Part shown: positions 42,676-50,499 of the stretch, one piece after another
How positions within the stretch are numbered: position 1 is the first letter of the stretch
Layout: every line of letters starts with the position of its first letter
NCBI RefSeq assembly: GCF_030269445.1
Contig: NZ_BSTJ01000002.1
Span: 496,001 to 560,000, forward strand
Length of the DNA: 64,000 nucleotides
Origin: Actinoallomurus iriomotensis
GTDB lineage: Bacteria > Actinomycetota > Actinomycetes > Streptosporangiales > Streptosporangiaceae
Direction of reading: 5' to 3'
Program-made: the position numbers and the translations under genes
The notes under the pieces: model-generated
Told to the model about the DNA's origin: nothing
What the model saw: the letters and a program-made list of their open reading frames with translations, nothing else
Databases searched by the model: none

Positions 42676-43526
42676 TGGCATCGACGCGAGCGGCGGCCGG
42701 CTCCGGCCGGCGCCGGGGTATCACCTTCGTCGTCACGGCCGTGGTCGCGGCGATCGTGATCTTCCCCGTGTACTGGATGATCGTCGGCGCGCTCCTGCCG
42801 ACGTCGATCACGCTCTCGACCGATCCGCCGCTGATCCCGACGCACGGGCTGACCCTGCACGCCTTCGTCCAGGACCTGACCGCGCGCCCGGTGGCGCACT
42901 GGATGCTGAACTCGCTCATCGTCACCGCCGCGGTCAGCGTGATCAGCATGGTGATCTCGCTGCTCGCCGGCTACAGCCTGTCCCGCTTCAGCGGCGTGGG
43001 GCCGACGAGCGTGGGGTACACCCTCCTGCTCGCCCGCATGCTGCCCGGCACGATGCTGTCCATCCCGCTGTTCGTGGTGTTCGGCAAGCTCGGCCTCATC
43101 GACAGCCTCGGCTCGCTCATCCTCGCCGACATCACGATCACGGTGCCGTTCACCACGTGGATGCTGAAGAGCTTCATCGACAGCGTGCCGCGCGAACTGG
43201 AGCAGGCCGCGATGATCGATGGGACCACGCGGCTCGGCGCGCTGGTGCGGGTCGTGATGCCGCTGACCCTGCCCGGCCTCGGCGCCACCGCCGTCTACGC
43301 CGCGATCCTCTCGTGGAGCGACCTGCTGTTCGCCCGCACGCTGATCACCAACCCCGACGGCTGGACGATGCCCGTCGGCGTCACCTCGTTCATCGGCGCC
43401 CACGACATCGACTGGAGCGGCATGCTCGCCGCCGGCACGCTGTCGATGATCCCGATGATCGTCCTGTTCGTCCTCTTGGAGCCGATGCTCGTTCGCGGCC
43501 TCACCTCGGGGGCGACGAAGGGATGA
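42675..43526 (+). CDS. Sugar ABC transporter permease, MalG-type
   Basis: 283 residues, six predicted helices. The EAA loop reads ELEQAAMIDGTTRLGALVRVVMPL. The first helix contains FPVYWMIVGALLP, the usual MalG start. No ATPase gene follows: the next gene is an SDR. Such importers in actinomycetes borrow a shared ATPase of the MsiK type, encoded elsewhere. Confidence 0.93.
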   Translation: MASTRAAAGSGRRRGITFVVTAVVAAIVIFPVYWMIVGALLPTSITLSTDPPLIPTHGLTLHAFVQDLTARPVAHWMLNSLIVTAAVSVISMVISLLAGYSLSRFSGVGPTSVGYTLLLARMLPGTMLSIPLFVVFGKLGLIDSLGSLILADITITVPFTTWMLKSFIDSVPRELEQAAMIDGTTRLGALVRVVMPLTLPGLGATAVYAAILSWSDLLFARTLITNPDGWTMPVGVTSFIGAHDIDWSGMLAAGTLSMIPMIVLFVLLEPMLVRGLTSGATKG

Positions 43527-44326
43527 CCCGACCCACCGCCGTCGTCACCGGGGCGGCCCGTGGCATCGGCGCGGCCGTCGTCGAGGCACTCGTCCGCGAC
43601 GGCTTCGACGTCGTCGCCGTCGACCGCGACCAGGACGGCCTGCGCGGGTTCACGGGTACGGCGAACGTCCGGGCCGTCACCGCCGACGCCACCGACGCCA
43701 CGGCCATGGCGGGCGTGCTCGGCGTCGGACCGATCGCCGCACTGGTCAACAACGCCGCGGCGTACCGGCGGGGGGCCCTGCACGAGTCGTCGGCGGAGGA
43801 CTGGCAGGCCACGCTCGCCGGAGTGCTGAAGCCGGTCGAGGCCGCGACCCGGGCGGTGCTGCCGGCGATGCTGCGGGCCCGGTCCGGTTCGATCGTCAAC
43901 GTCGCGTCGGTGAACGGGCTCGTCGGCAATCCGGGGCACGCGGCGTACACGGCCGCCAAGGGCGCGGTGCACGCCCTGACCCGGCAGCTCGCCGTCGAGT
44001 ACGGCCCGCACGGGATCCGTGTCAACAGTGTGTCGCCCGGTCTGGTCCTCCCCGAAGGCGAGGACGGGCCCGACGACGCCGTCGACCGCGCGCTGCTGAT
44101 CGAGCCGTACCCGCTGGGCCGGGTGGGCCGGCCGGACGACGTCGCGGAGGCCGTGGCGTTCCTGGCCGGATCCCGCAGCGCGTTCGTCACCGGCGTCGAT
44201 CTGCCGGTCGACGGCGGCCTGGTCGTCACCTCGCCCGCCGCCGTCGTCTCGACCGGCCTCCGCGCGGCCTGGCATCGGCCGCCCCTGCACTACCGCGACG
44301 ACCCGCGACGGCAGGAGGACACCTGA
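43523..44326 (+). CDS. Short-chain dehydrogenase/reductase
   Basis: 267 residues, ATG overlapping the permease stop. VVTGAARGIGAAVVEALV with an acidic VDRDQ after strand 2 suggests NAD. LVNNAAAYRRG, NVASVNGLVG and catalytic YTAAKGAVHALTRQLA follow. It carries an unusual ~30-residue C-terminal extension after the PVDGGL motif. As the last gene of the transport operon it probably oxidises the imported sugar or a derived alcohol. Confidence 0.87.
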   Translation: MTRPTAVVTGAARGIGAAVVEALVRDGFDVVAVDRDQDGLRGFTGTANVRAVTADATDATAMAGVLGVGPIAALVNNAAAYRRGALHESSAEDWQATLAGVLKPVEAATRAVLPAMLRARSGSIVNVASVNGLVGNPGHAAYTAAKGAVHALTRQLAVEYGPHGIRVNSVSPGLVLPEGEDGPDDAVDRALLIEPYPLGRVGRPDDVAEAVAFLAGSRSAFVTGVDLPVDGGLVVTSPAAVVSTGLRAAWHRPPLHYRDDPRRQEDT

Positions 44327-44345
44327 CCGCGTCGCCCGCCGGCCG

Positions 44346-44382
44346 GCACCGGGGTGGACGCAGGCCGCGTCCACCCCGGTGC
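44346..44382. terminator. Very strong bidirectional hairpin
   Basis: A perfect 16-bp stem (GCACCGGGGTGGACGC and its complement) with a 5-nt loop lies between the convergent SDR and phosphodiesterase genes, 20 nt after the SDR stop. Confidence 0.85.
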
Positions 44383-44425
44383 GGTCACGGTGTCGGCCGA
44401 CCCGCCGGGCCGGCGGCACCGATCC

Positions 44426-47400
44426 TCACCGTGGCCCGTCGCCCGTGGACGGCACGACCTTGATGGTCTTCGAGGTCGTGATCGGTGCGAGCGAGCCGTC
44501 GTCGGTGTAGGGACGCATCGAGTCGTTCGTCACCGATACGGTCACCGAGCCGCTTCGCAGCGCGGTGAGCGTCCGGGTCAGCGGGTCGAGGATCGCGACC
44601 CTGCCCTTGTGGCGAGCCTCGTCGATGGCCGCCTTCCCGCTGCCGATCGCCAGGTTGGACGAGCCGCTCCAGCCGACCGACATCGGGTACCGCAGCGGCA
44701 CCACACGCGTGCCGGTCGAGACACCCTCCGGCTGAACGATGCTGCCCGAGATCTGCGCGGTCTCGCTCACCTCGACCGAGTCCGGGGCGTCGAGCGTGAT
44801 GCCCTGCGCGAAGGCGCGGACGTCGGCCTCGATCCACCGCTGGTCCGCGCTCTTCCTCGGGTCGACGGACCAGTCGACCCAGCCGGTGAAACCGCCCCGA
44901 TCCGGCGTGCCGTACGGGTCCTTGCCCGACGACGGCAGCACCGTGTACGGGACGCCCTCGACGCGGTGGACGTTGGCGACCTGGGCGTGGGATCCGACCA
45001 TCGCGGCGCCCTTGCCGGTGGAGTCGCGGAAGCCCGTGAGCATCTTCTCGATGAGCCCGACCTCGTCGCGGTCGCCGAGCTGGCTGGCCTTCGTCTCGCT
45101 CGGGTCGTCCACCGGATGGTGGGCGAAGACCATGACGTTGTGCATCGACGGGTCCTTCTTCGCGTCGGCGAGCGCCTTCCGCATCATCGGGAGCTGGTCC
45201 CACGCGGTCCCGTGCAGCGACCCGAGGGAGCTGGCGAGGAGGATGAACCGCGTGCCCTTGTGGTCGAACGTCCGGTACGGCCGGCCGAACTCCTTGATGA
45301 AGTTCGTCAGGTCGGACTGGACGTTGCCCAGGCCGTAGGACTCGTGGTTGCCCGGCACGTAGTAGCACGGGATCGAGCCGGTCTTCGGGTCCGGCGTGCT
45401 GTTCGCCGACGGCTCCTTGCCCACCGGGATGAGGTCGCACCCGGCGTTGGTGAGCACCTGGCGGGCGAGCGCGAGGTCCTGCGGCAGGCCACGGTCGGTG
45501 ATGTCACCGTTGAGGACGATCAGGTCCGGGTGAGTCTTGCGGATCCGTTCGATGGCGGCCGTCGCGACCTGGGACAGCGCCGGGTTGTCGGCCGTGAACT
45601 GCACGTCCGACAGCGTCGCGAACTGCCACGTGTCGTGGCTCTGGAGCAGCGAGCCGTCGTCGGAGACGAGCGGGTCGGGCCGCAGGTCGGGCTGGGCGGG
45701 CAGGTCGATCGACGTCGGAACGTCGGCCTCGACGCGGTCCAGGACGAACGTGCCCGCCTTCTGCTGGGCGACGCTCGTGTTGATGCCCTGGAAGCCCGAG
45801 ATCGCGATCGGGAACGCCGCGTTGGCCGGCAGCGTGAACGTCGCGTACTGCCAGTCGTCGCTGGCGGTCAGGGCGGTGCCGTAGACGCCGTTGCCCTTGC
45901 CGTTCGCGTCCGTGTAGGCCAGGTAGGTCAGCCCGCTCGGCACGTTGATGCTCGACTTGATCCGTACCCGCAGGCGCAGCGGCTGGCCGGACACCTGGAT
46001 GCGCTGGGCCGCCGATGCCGCCGTGATGCCCACGTTGCGCATCGCGTCGAAGTCGATCCGCAGGCCGTCGGGATCCACCGAGAACTTCGTGGCCGCGGTG
46101 CTGTTGTTGCGCCAGCGCGCGAGCACGTCGTCGTCGAAGTCGTAGACGGTCTTGGTCTGAACGCCGACCGTGATCGGGAGCCGGACCGACTTGCCGCCCA
46201 CCGCGACCGTGAGGATCGTGGCCGCGTCGGTGAGCGGGGTGATCTTCAGCTTGCCGTCCACGGGCTGGATGGCGACGACGCCGTGGTCGTAGTCGAGCGC
46301 GAGGTCCTGCGGGTCGATCGGGGCCGTGTAGCCCTGGTCGTCGCGGCCGGTCACGGAGACGGTGGTCGCGTCGGCGGGCGTCGCGTCGGCGATCGACAGG
46401 CGTTCGGACGACGGCTCGACGCTGTCGACCGGACCGAGGACGGTCACCTTCTGTCGCGCCTTCTCGTGCCCCACCTGCGCGTTGACCGTGATCGTGCCGT
46501 GCGGCCCGGCCTTGGCCGGGGCCTTGAGCGTGCCGCCCGTGACGGACGCTCCGGGCGCGGACCACCGCACGGACTTCGGGTTGACCGTCACCGGCGTCTG
46601 GTGGTCGTCGATGCCCTCCGCGACGAGCGTACGGTGCAGCCCTGGGAAGATCTTGACGCCACCGTCGGCGGACGCCGCACCCGGCGCGGGGTTGACGAGG
46701 AGCTGGTGCAGCTTGCCGTCGCCCTTGGAGACGAACACCCCCACGCCGTTCGGGTCGTCGCGTTCGTGTCCGTCGGACGGGACGTTGCGGACGGTCGCGT
46801 CGTCCGCGCCGAGCGCGCGGGCGACCATCGTGGTCGAGCCGCCGCCGTCGAGGTTGACCGCGGTCTGCACGCCCATCGTGACGAGCTCACGCGCCTCCTC
46901 GTCGATCCCGATGCCGCCCTTGCCGGTGCCGCCCGGGCCGTCCCAGGTGGCGAGCACGAGCGTGTGGCCGCCGTCCTTGAAGCCGAGCGCGGTACGCGGG
47001 GCGATCGAGGTGTCGAGACCGCCGACGACCTTGCCGCCGGAGACGATGGTGCCACCGTCGCCGAGCGCGAATTTCATCTTCTTGGCGAGGTTGTCGGCGA
47101 GCGCGTAACTGAGCGTCGCCGGGTCGCCGGGCCTCAGCGCGCGGATCGCGGTCGCCGCGGCACCGCGCCCGACGAGTACGAAGCCGTCGCCCGGGATCGT
47201 CCCCGAGCCCGCGGGACCGTTCGGCGTGACGGACACGACCTTGCCGTTCTCCACCAGGACCTCGGCGATCTGGTCGTTGGCCACGCTCGTCAGGCCACGG
47301 TTGCGGCTGTAGGTGCCCCACGCGGACGTGAACGCGATCATGCCGTCCGCGGGGACCCCGCCGCCGTTCGCGGCGTTGATCGACAGGACCTTGTGGTCCG

Positions 47401-47911
47401 CGCCCGCGAAGTTCGCGGCCGTGTTGACCGTGAGGTCCACGAGCTGGGCGATGCCGTCGGCGCTGACGCCGACGTGCTGGCGGCCGCCGATGTCGGCGGT
47501 CTTGACGAGCCGCCCGTCCTGGATCTCGCCACCGAGCGCCGCGTTGGAGTTGCCGATGTCGAAGAACTCGCCGTTGACGCCCCCGACGGCGCCGGCCTTG
47601 TTGGCGGCCGTGCTGAGCGGCCCGCCGGATGCGACCGGTCCGGAGGTCAGCAGGTCGGTGCTGACGGCGCTGTTGGACAGGTCCACCGTCATGAACTGCC
47701 CGTCGTACCAGCCTGACTGGGCGAGCGCCTTCAGGTGCCGCAGGCTGATGCCCGGACCGATCATCTCGGTCGTGTCGATCAGTGGGATCCCACCGGTGAC
47801 CGGCGCGGGCGGACTGCCCTGCGCGTGCGCGGCGACCGGGGAGGCCACCGCGATGGTCGCCGCGGCGAACGCCACCAGCAACGACCGATGGCTCAAGACC
47901 ATCTTTCTCAC
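44426..47911 (-). CDS. Secreted phosphodiester glycosidase / metallophosphoesterase fusion
   Basis: 1161 residues with a signal peptide (residues 1-30, ending AAHAQ). About residues 60-400 form a phosphodiester-glycosidase (NAGPA-like) domain: GGVNGEFFDIGNSNAALGG, GDGFVLVGRG, RTALGFKDGG and AVNLDGGGSTTM. About 410-620 are immunoglobulin-like or bacterial-Ig repeats. About 600-730 form a jelly-roll binding module (WQYATFTLPANAAFP). About 765-1010 form a calcineurin-like phosphoesterase with the metal motifs LSDVQF, LNGDITDRG, YVPGNHES, AHHPVDD and GSHAQV. A C-terminal Ig-like repeat ends the protein. It should remove phosphodiester-linked sugars and phosphates from extracellular polymers such as teichoic-acid-like material. 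Confidence 0.85.
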   Translation of the reverse strand: MRKMVLSHRSLLVAFAAATIAVASPVAAHAQGSPPAPVTGGIPLIDTTEMIGPGISLRHLKALAQSGWYDGQFMTVDLSNSAVSTDLLTSGPVASGGPLSTAANKAGAVGGVNGEFFDIGNSNAALGGEIQDGRLVKTADIGGRQHVGVSADGIAQLVDLTVNTAANFAGADHKVLSINAANGGGVPADGMIAFTSAWGTYSRNRGLTSVANDQIAEVLVENGKVVSVTPNGPAGSGTIPGDGFVLVGRGAAATAIRALRPGDPATLSYALADNLAKKMKFALGDGGTIVSGGKVVGGLDTSIAPRTALGFKDGGHTLVLATWDGPGGTGKGGIGIDEEARELVTMGVQTAVNLDGGGSTTMVARALGADDATVRNVPSDGHERDDPNGVGVFVSKGDGKLHQLLVNPAPGAASADGGVKIFPGLHRTLVAEGIDDHQTPVTVNPKSVRWSAPGASVTGGTLKAPAKAGPHGTITVNAQVGHEKARQKVTVLGPVDSVEPSSERLSIADATPADATTVSVTGRDDQGYTAPIDPQDLALDYDHGVVAIQPVDGKLKITPLTDAATILTVAVGGKSVRLPITVGVQTKTVYDFDDDVLARWRNNSTAATKFSVDPDGLRIDFDAMRNVGITAASAAQRIQVSGQPLRLRVRIKSSINVPSGLTYLAYTDANGKGNGVYGTALTASDDWQYATFTLPANAAFPIAISGFQGINTSVAQQKAGTFVLDRVEADVPTSIDLPAQPDLRPDPLVSDDGSLLQSHDTWQFATLSDVQFTADNPALSQVATAAIERIRKTHPDLIVLNGDITDRGLPQDLALARQVLTNAGCDLIPVGKEPSANSTPDPKTGSIPCYYVPGNHESYGLGNVQSDLTNFIKEFGRPYRTFDHKGTRFILLASSLGSLHGTAWDQLPMMRKALADAKKDPSMHNVMVFAHHPVDDPSETKASQLGDRDEVGLIEKMLTGFRDSTGKGAAMVGSHAQVANVHRVEGVPYTVLPSSGKDPYGTPDRGGFTGWVDWSVDPRKSADQRWIEADVRAFAQGITLDAPDSVEVSETAQISGSIVQPEGVSTGTRVVPLRYPMSVGWSGSSNLAIGSGKAAIDEARHKGRVAILDPLTRTLTALRSGSVTVSVTNDSMRPYTDDGSLAPITTSKTIKVVPSTGDGPR

Positions 47912-48122
47912 ATGTACCTCGAATCAGACAAGGAACGGGGGGCAACGCCACCCCGCTACACCCAAATCGATCTCTGGGCGCGCCTGATCTTCAGAAACCA
48001 CCCGGAAGCAGACATAGCTCCACTCCGGCCGCCTCATGAACTCCCGAGGAATTGACCGTGCCGAGCCTTGGCGACGCCAGCGGAGGCCGCATCTGAGGCC
48101 GCCGGGGTCCGGCCGACCTTCT
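47912..48122. other. Intergenic region upstream of the phosphodiesterase
   Basis: 211 nt containing the promoter of the - strand phosphodiesterase and the end of the GT-C-type gene. No gene, strong hairpin or repeat was recognised. Confidence 0.4.
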
Positions 48123-49577
48123 TCACCGGGGTTCGGCGGGTACCCGGGCTCGTTGTCCGGCGGACGACTCGCCTTCTCCCGCTTCGCTCGGCCGGGTCCT
48201 GCGGGTGGCGAGTGCCGCGGCGACGCAGGCGATGGGGGTGGCCGGGAGGATGTACCGGTAGTCGAAATCGGCGGTCAGCAACGGAACCATCAGTAGGCCG
48301 GCGGCCACCGACCAGGCCAGGGCCGCGTCCAGACGCTCCCGCCGGCGCAGGGCCGTGAGGCCCAGCAGGAGGATGAAGGCCAGGACGGGACCCCGGACGA
48401 AGATCCAGCCCTGGTAGGTCCGCAGCCAGCCCGCGTACGGGCCGTGGATCGACCCGGTCGGCCCCGGGCCGGCATAGGCGATGACGGCCGTGGACTCCTT
48501 GCCCTGCATGAGCGGATAACCCGGCTGTGTTCTGGTGTCGACAGGGAACTCGTACAGCCGCGACACGCTGTGTTTGGGGTAGTCATGGCGGGTCCAGCCG
48601 AAGGTGAGCTTCAGCCCGTCGCCGACGGTGACGGCGTAGTCCCACGGCTGGGCCTCGATCGCCGCCAGCGCGAACCGGCGGCCACGCACGTTCGCCGCGT
48701 CGTCCAGGCTCGCGACCGGCGAGCCCTTCTCCCAGATCTGCGACGACGAGGCCTCCCGCTCCCCCACCGGCCGGCGGGGGCACATCATCGCCAGGTCAGG
48801 CGGCGGCTTGATCTTCGAACAGTCGGCGAACGCGGCCGTACGGCCCCACAGGAAGACACCGTCCACGTTCGTGATCGCGAAATGCCCCGTCGCGGACTGG
48901 AACCACAACGCGTACGCGGCGACCGGAAGCGCGGCGGCCCCGGCGACGGCGACGACCGTACGCCAGCCCGCACGCCGCACCAGCAGGAAGACGACGAGCA
49001 GCGCGACGAGCGGCAGGCCGACGGTACGGGTCAAGCCCGCCAGCGCCAGAAGGAGACCGGAGGCGATCCCGGCCCGCCAGGTCGGCCTCCGCCGCCAGAG
49101 CGCCACGGTCACCGCGCTGAGGCTGAGGAACATGAACAACACGTCCGACATCACCAGCTGCTCGAGCTGCACCTGGTACGCGTCGAACAGCACCGGTGCC
49201 GCGGCCAGGCACGCCACCCAACGCGCACGCCCGTACCGGCGACGCACCAGCGCGTACACCATGACCCCCATGGCCAGCCCCATCAGGTGCTGCACGGCCA
49301 CGACAAGGACGAAACTGCGGAACGGGCGCAGGAACCACAGAAAGAACCCGTAGCCGTCCGGCCGCAACGGATGCGGGAACGGATGCAACCCGATCCGCGT
49401 GTAGTCGAAACTGTCGTTGAACCACAACGGCGGGAAGGCCACCAACGCGACGACCCGCAACAACGCCGCGGCGGCCAGCACACAGGCGAACCCCCGATGC
49501 GAACCCCACCAGTCCGCCGGCACACGACCGACCACGACGCGACGCTCAACGGACGAAGGCTCCGCCGGACCGGACAC
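48123..49577 (-). CDS. Multi-pass membrane protein, GT-C (GT39/ArnT-like) glycosyltransferase type
   Basis: 484 residues with about ten membrane helices. The first periplasmic loop has FNDSFDYTRIGLHPFPHPLRPDG, where an acidic residue near the end of the first helix is the usual GT-C catalytic site. The SDVLFMFLSLSAVTVAL helix and a large extracellular loop between residues ~230 and 380 fit polyprenyl-phosphate-sugar-dependent mannosyl- or arabinosyltransferases. The acceptor is unknown. It is monocistronic, with a Fur-like palindrome in front of it. Confidence 0.75.
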   Translation of the reverse strand: MSGPAEPSSVERRVVVGRVPADWWGSHRGFACVLAAAALLRVVALVAFPPLWFNDSFDYTRIGLHPFPHPLRPDGYGFFLWFLRPFRSFVLVVAVQHLMGLAMGVMVYALVRRRYGRARWVACLAAAPVLFDAYQVQLEQLVMSDVLFMFLSLSAVTVALWRRRPTWRAGIASGLLLALAGLTRTVGLPLVALLVVFLLVRRAGWRTVVAVAGAAALPVAAYALWFQSATGHFAITNVDGVFLWGRTAAFADCSKIKPPPDLAMMCPRRPVGEREASSSQIWEKGSPVASLDDAANVRGRRFALAAIEAQPWDYAVTVGDGLKLTFGWTRHDYPKHSVSRLYEFPVDTRTQPGYPLMQGKESTAVIAYAGPGPTGSIHGPYAGWLRTYQGWIFVRGPVLAFILLLGLTALRRRERLDAALAWSVAAGLLMVPLLTADFDYRYILPATPIACVAAALATRRTRPSEAGEGESSAGQRARVPAEPR

Positions 49578-49602
49578 CGGCCACTCCCCAGCACGCTCGA
49601 TT

Positions 49603-49617
49603 ATGAGAAATTCTCAT
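49603..49617. promoter_or_regulatory. Perfect 7-1-7 palindrome (Fur/Zur-box-like) in a divergent promoter
   Basis: ATGAGAA and TTCTCAT are perfectly inverted around a single A, in a locally AT-rich patch 26 nt upstream of the GT-C-type gene and about 120 nt upstream of the + strand gene. The 7-1-7 layout is that of Fur-superfamily boxes (Fur, Zur, PerR), though the bases are not an exact match to any consensus I can quote. Confidence 0.45.
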
Positions 49618-49735
49618 CCAGAACGACGTGTAGCCTGCCAGACCCGCCAAGCCGCGAAGATGACGAGACCATGTCCATCAGACCGCCGGCAGGCGAACCA
49701 AGGGCGTCAACAGATGAACACCGCCAACCCCTGGA

Positions 49736-50452
49736 GTGCGAGCCGTGGTTCCACCAAGTAATCGACGAGGGCCGGAGCACGGAGCGGAACCGCGGAAATC
49801 TCCGCGGCCGGCCGGATTCGAGCAGCGGACGCAGGCCAAAGTGGACCGGATTCTGGTGCGTCCCGAGTTCCGGGAAAGTGTCGAGCAGCTGATGCGAGGC
49901 CAGTGGCGCGAACCCGTGATCGCGCTACGCCTGGACGAGAACTGCGACCCCGGATTCGACGTGCCCGGCAGGCGGCTGGACGGCACCGTCAAGGGGAAGC
50001 GGCTCGTCCGTCGTTTCTTCTGGAACATCGCACGCGGCATGGCCGGCCTCGTCATCAACGTTTTCATGCTGTTCACCGCCGGCGGCGTGGGAAACCCGTT
50101 CAGGCGGGAGATCCGGGTGACCGGCCCGGCGGACGCGATGGCACTCGACCTCCTGGACAAGCTCCGGCGCGCGAAGGGGCCCTGGCTGGTCTGTTCGCCG
50201 TCGAGCCTCGCGGTGGTGGACACCGGATCCACCTACATGGATCCGGCCGACGCCGAGCCGCCCCGAATCCTCTGGCAGGCGCGAAAGCCACAGTGCCCGG
50301 AGATCAACCTCCGCACCCGCGCCATCACCTGGCCCGACGGCTCCAAGTTCAAGTTCCCGCTGTACCGCTCCGAAGGGCAGCACCTTCAGAAGTACTACGG
50401 GCCCTCGTACACCATCGACTGGCACGGCCGTTCCGACAGCGGACCTGAATGA
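49736..50452 (+). CDS. Protein of unknown function with one hydrophobic segment
   Basis: 238 residues if the most upstream GTG is used; no clear ribosome site marks the start, and later starts near residue 36 are possible. I do not recognise the family. A basic stretch (VKGKRLVRRFFWNIARG) is followed by a hydrophobic segment (MAGLVINVFMLFTAGG, about residues 105-120). After this comes a soluble part with WLVCSPSSLAVVDTGSTYMD and WPDGSKFKFPLYRSEGQHL. The alternating strands after residue 125 suggest a small beta domain on one side of the membrane. Confidence 0.6.
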   Translation: MRAVVPPSNRRGPEHGAEPRKSPRPAGFEQRTQAKVDRILVRPEFRESVEQLMRGQWREPVIALRLDENCDPGFDVPGRRLDGTVKGKRLVRRFFWNIARGMAGLVINVFMLFTAGGVGNPFRREIRVTGPADAMALDLLDKLRRAKGPWLVCSPSSLAVVDTGSTYMDPADAEPPRILWQARKPQCPEINLRTRAITWPDGSKFKFPLYRSEGQHLQKYYGPSYTIDWHGRSDSGPE

Positions 50453-50458
50453 GCCACA

Positions 50459-50493
50459 CGGGCGGGGACGGATGTCAGGTCCGTCCCCGCCCG
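50459..50493. terminator. Bidirectional hairpin terminator
   Basis: A perfect 14-bp stem (CGGGCGGGGACGGA and its complement) with a 7-nt loop separates the convergent unknown gene and the beta-propeller gene, ending 7 nt from the - strand stop. Confidence 0.8.
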
Positions 50494-50499
50494 CCGTGG

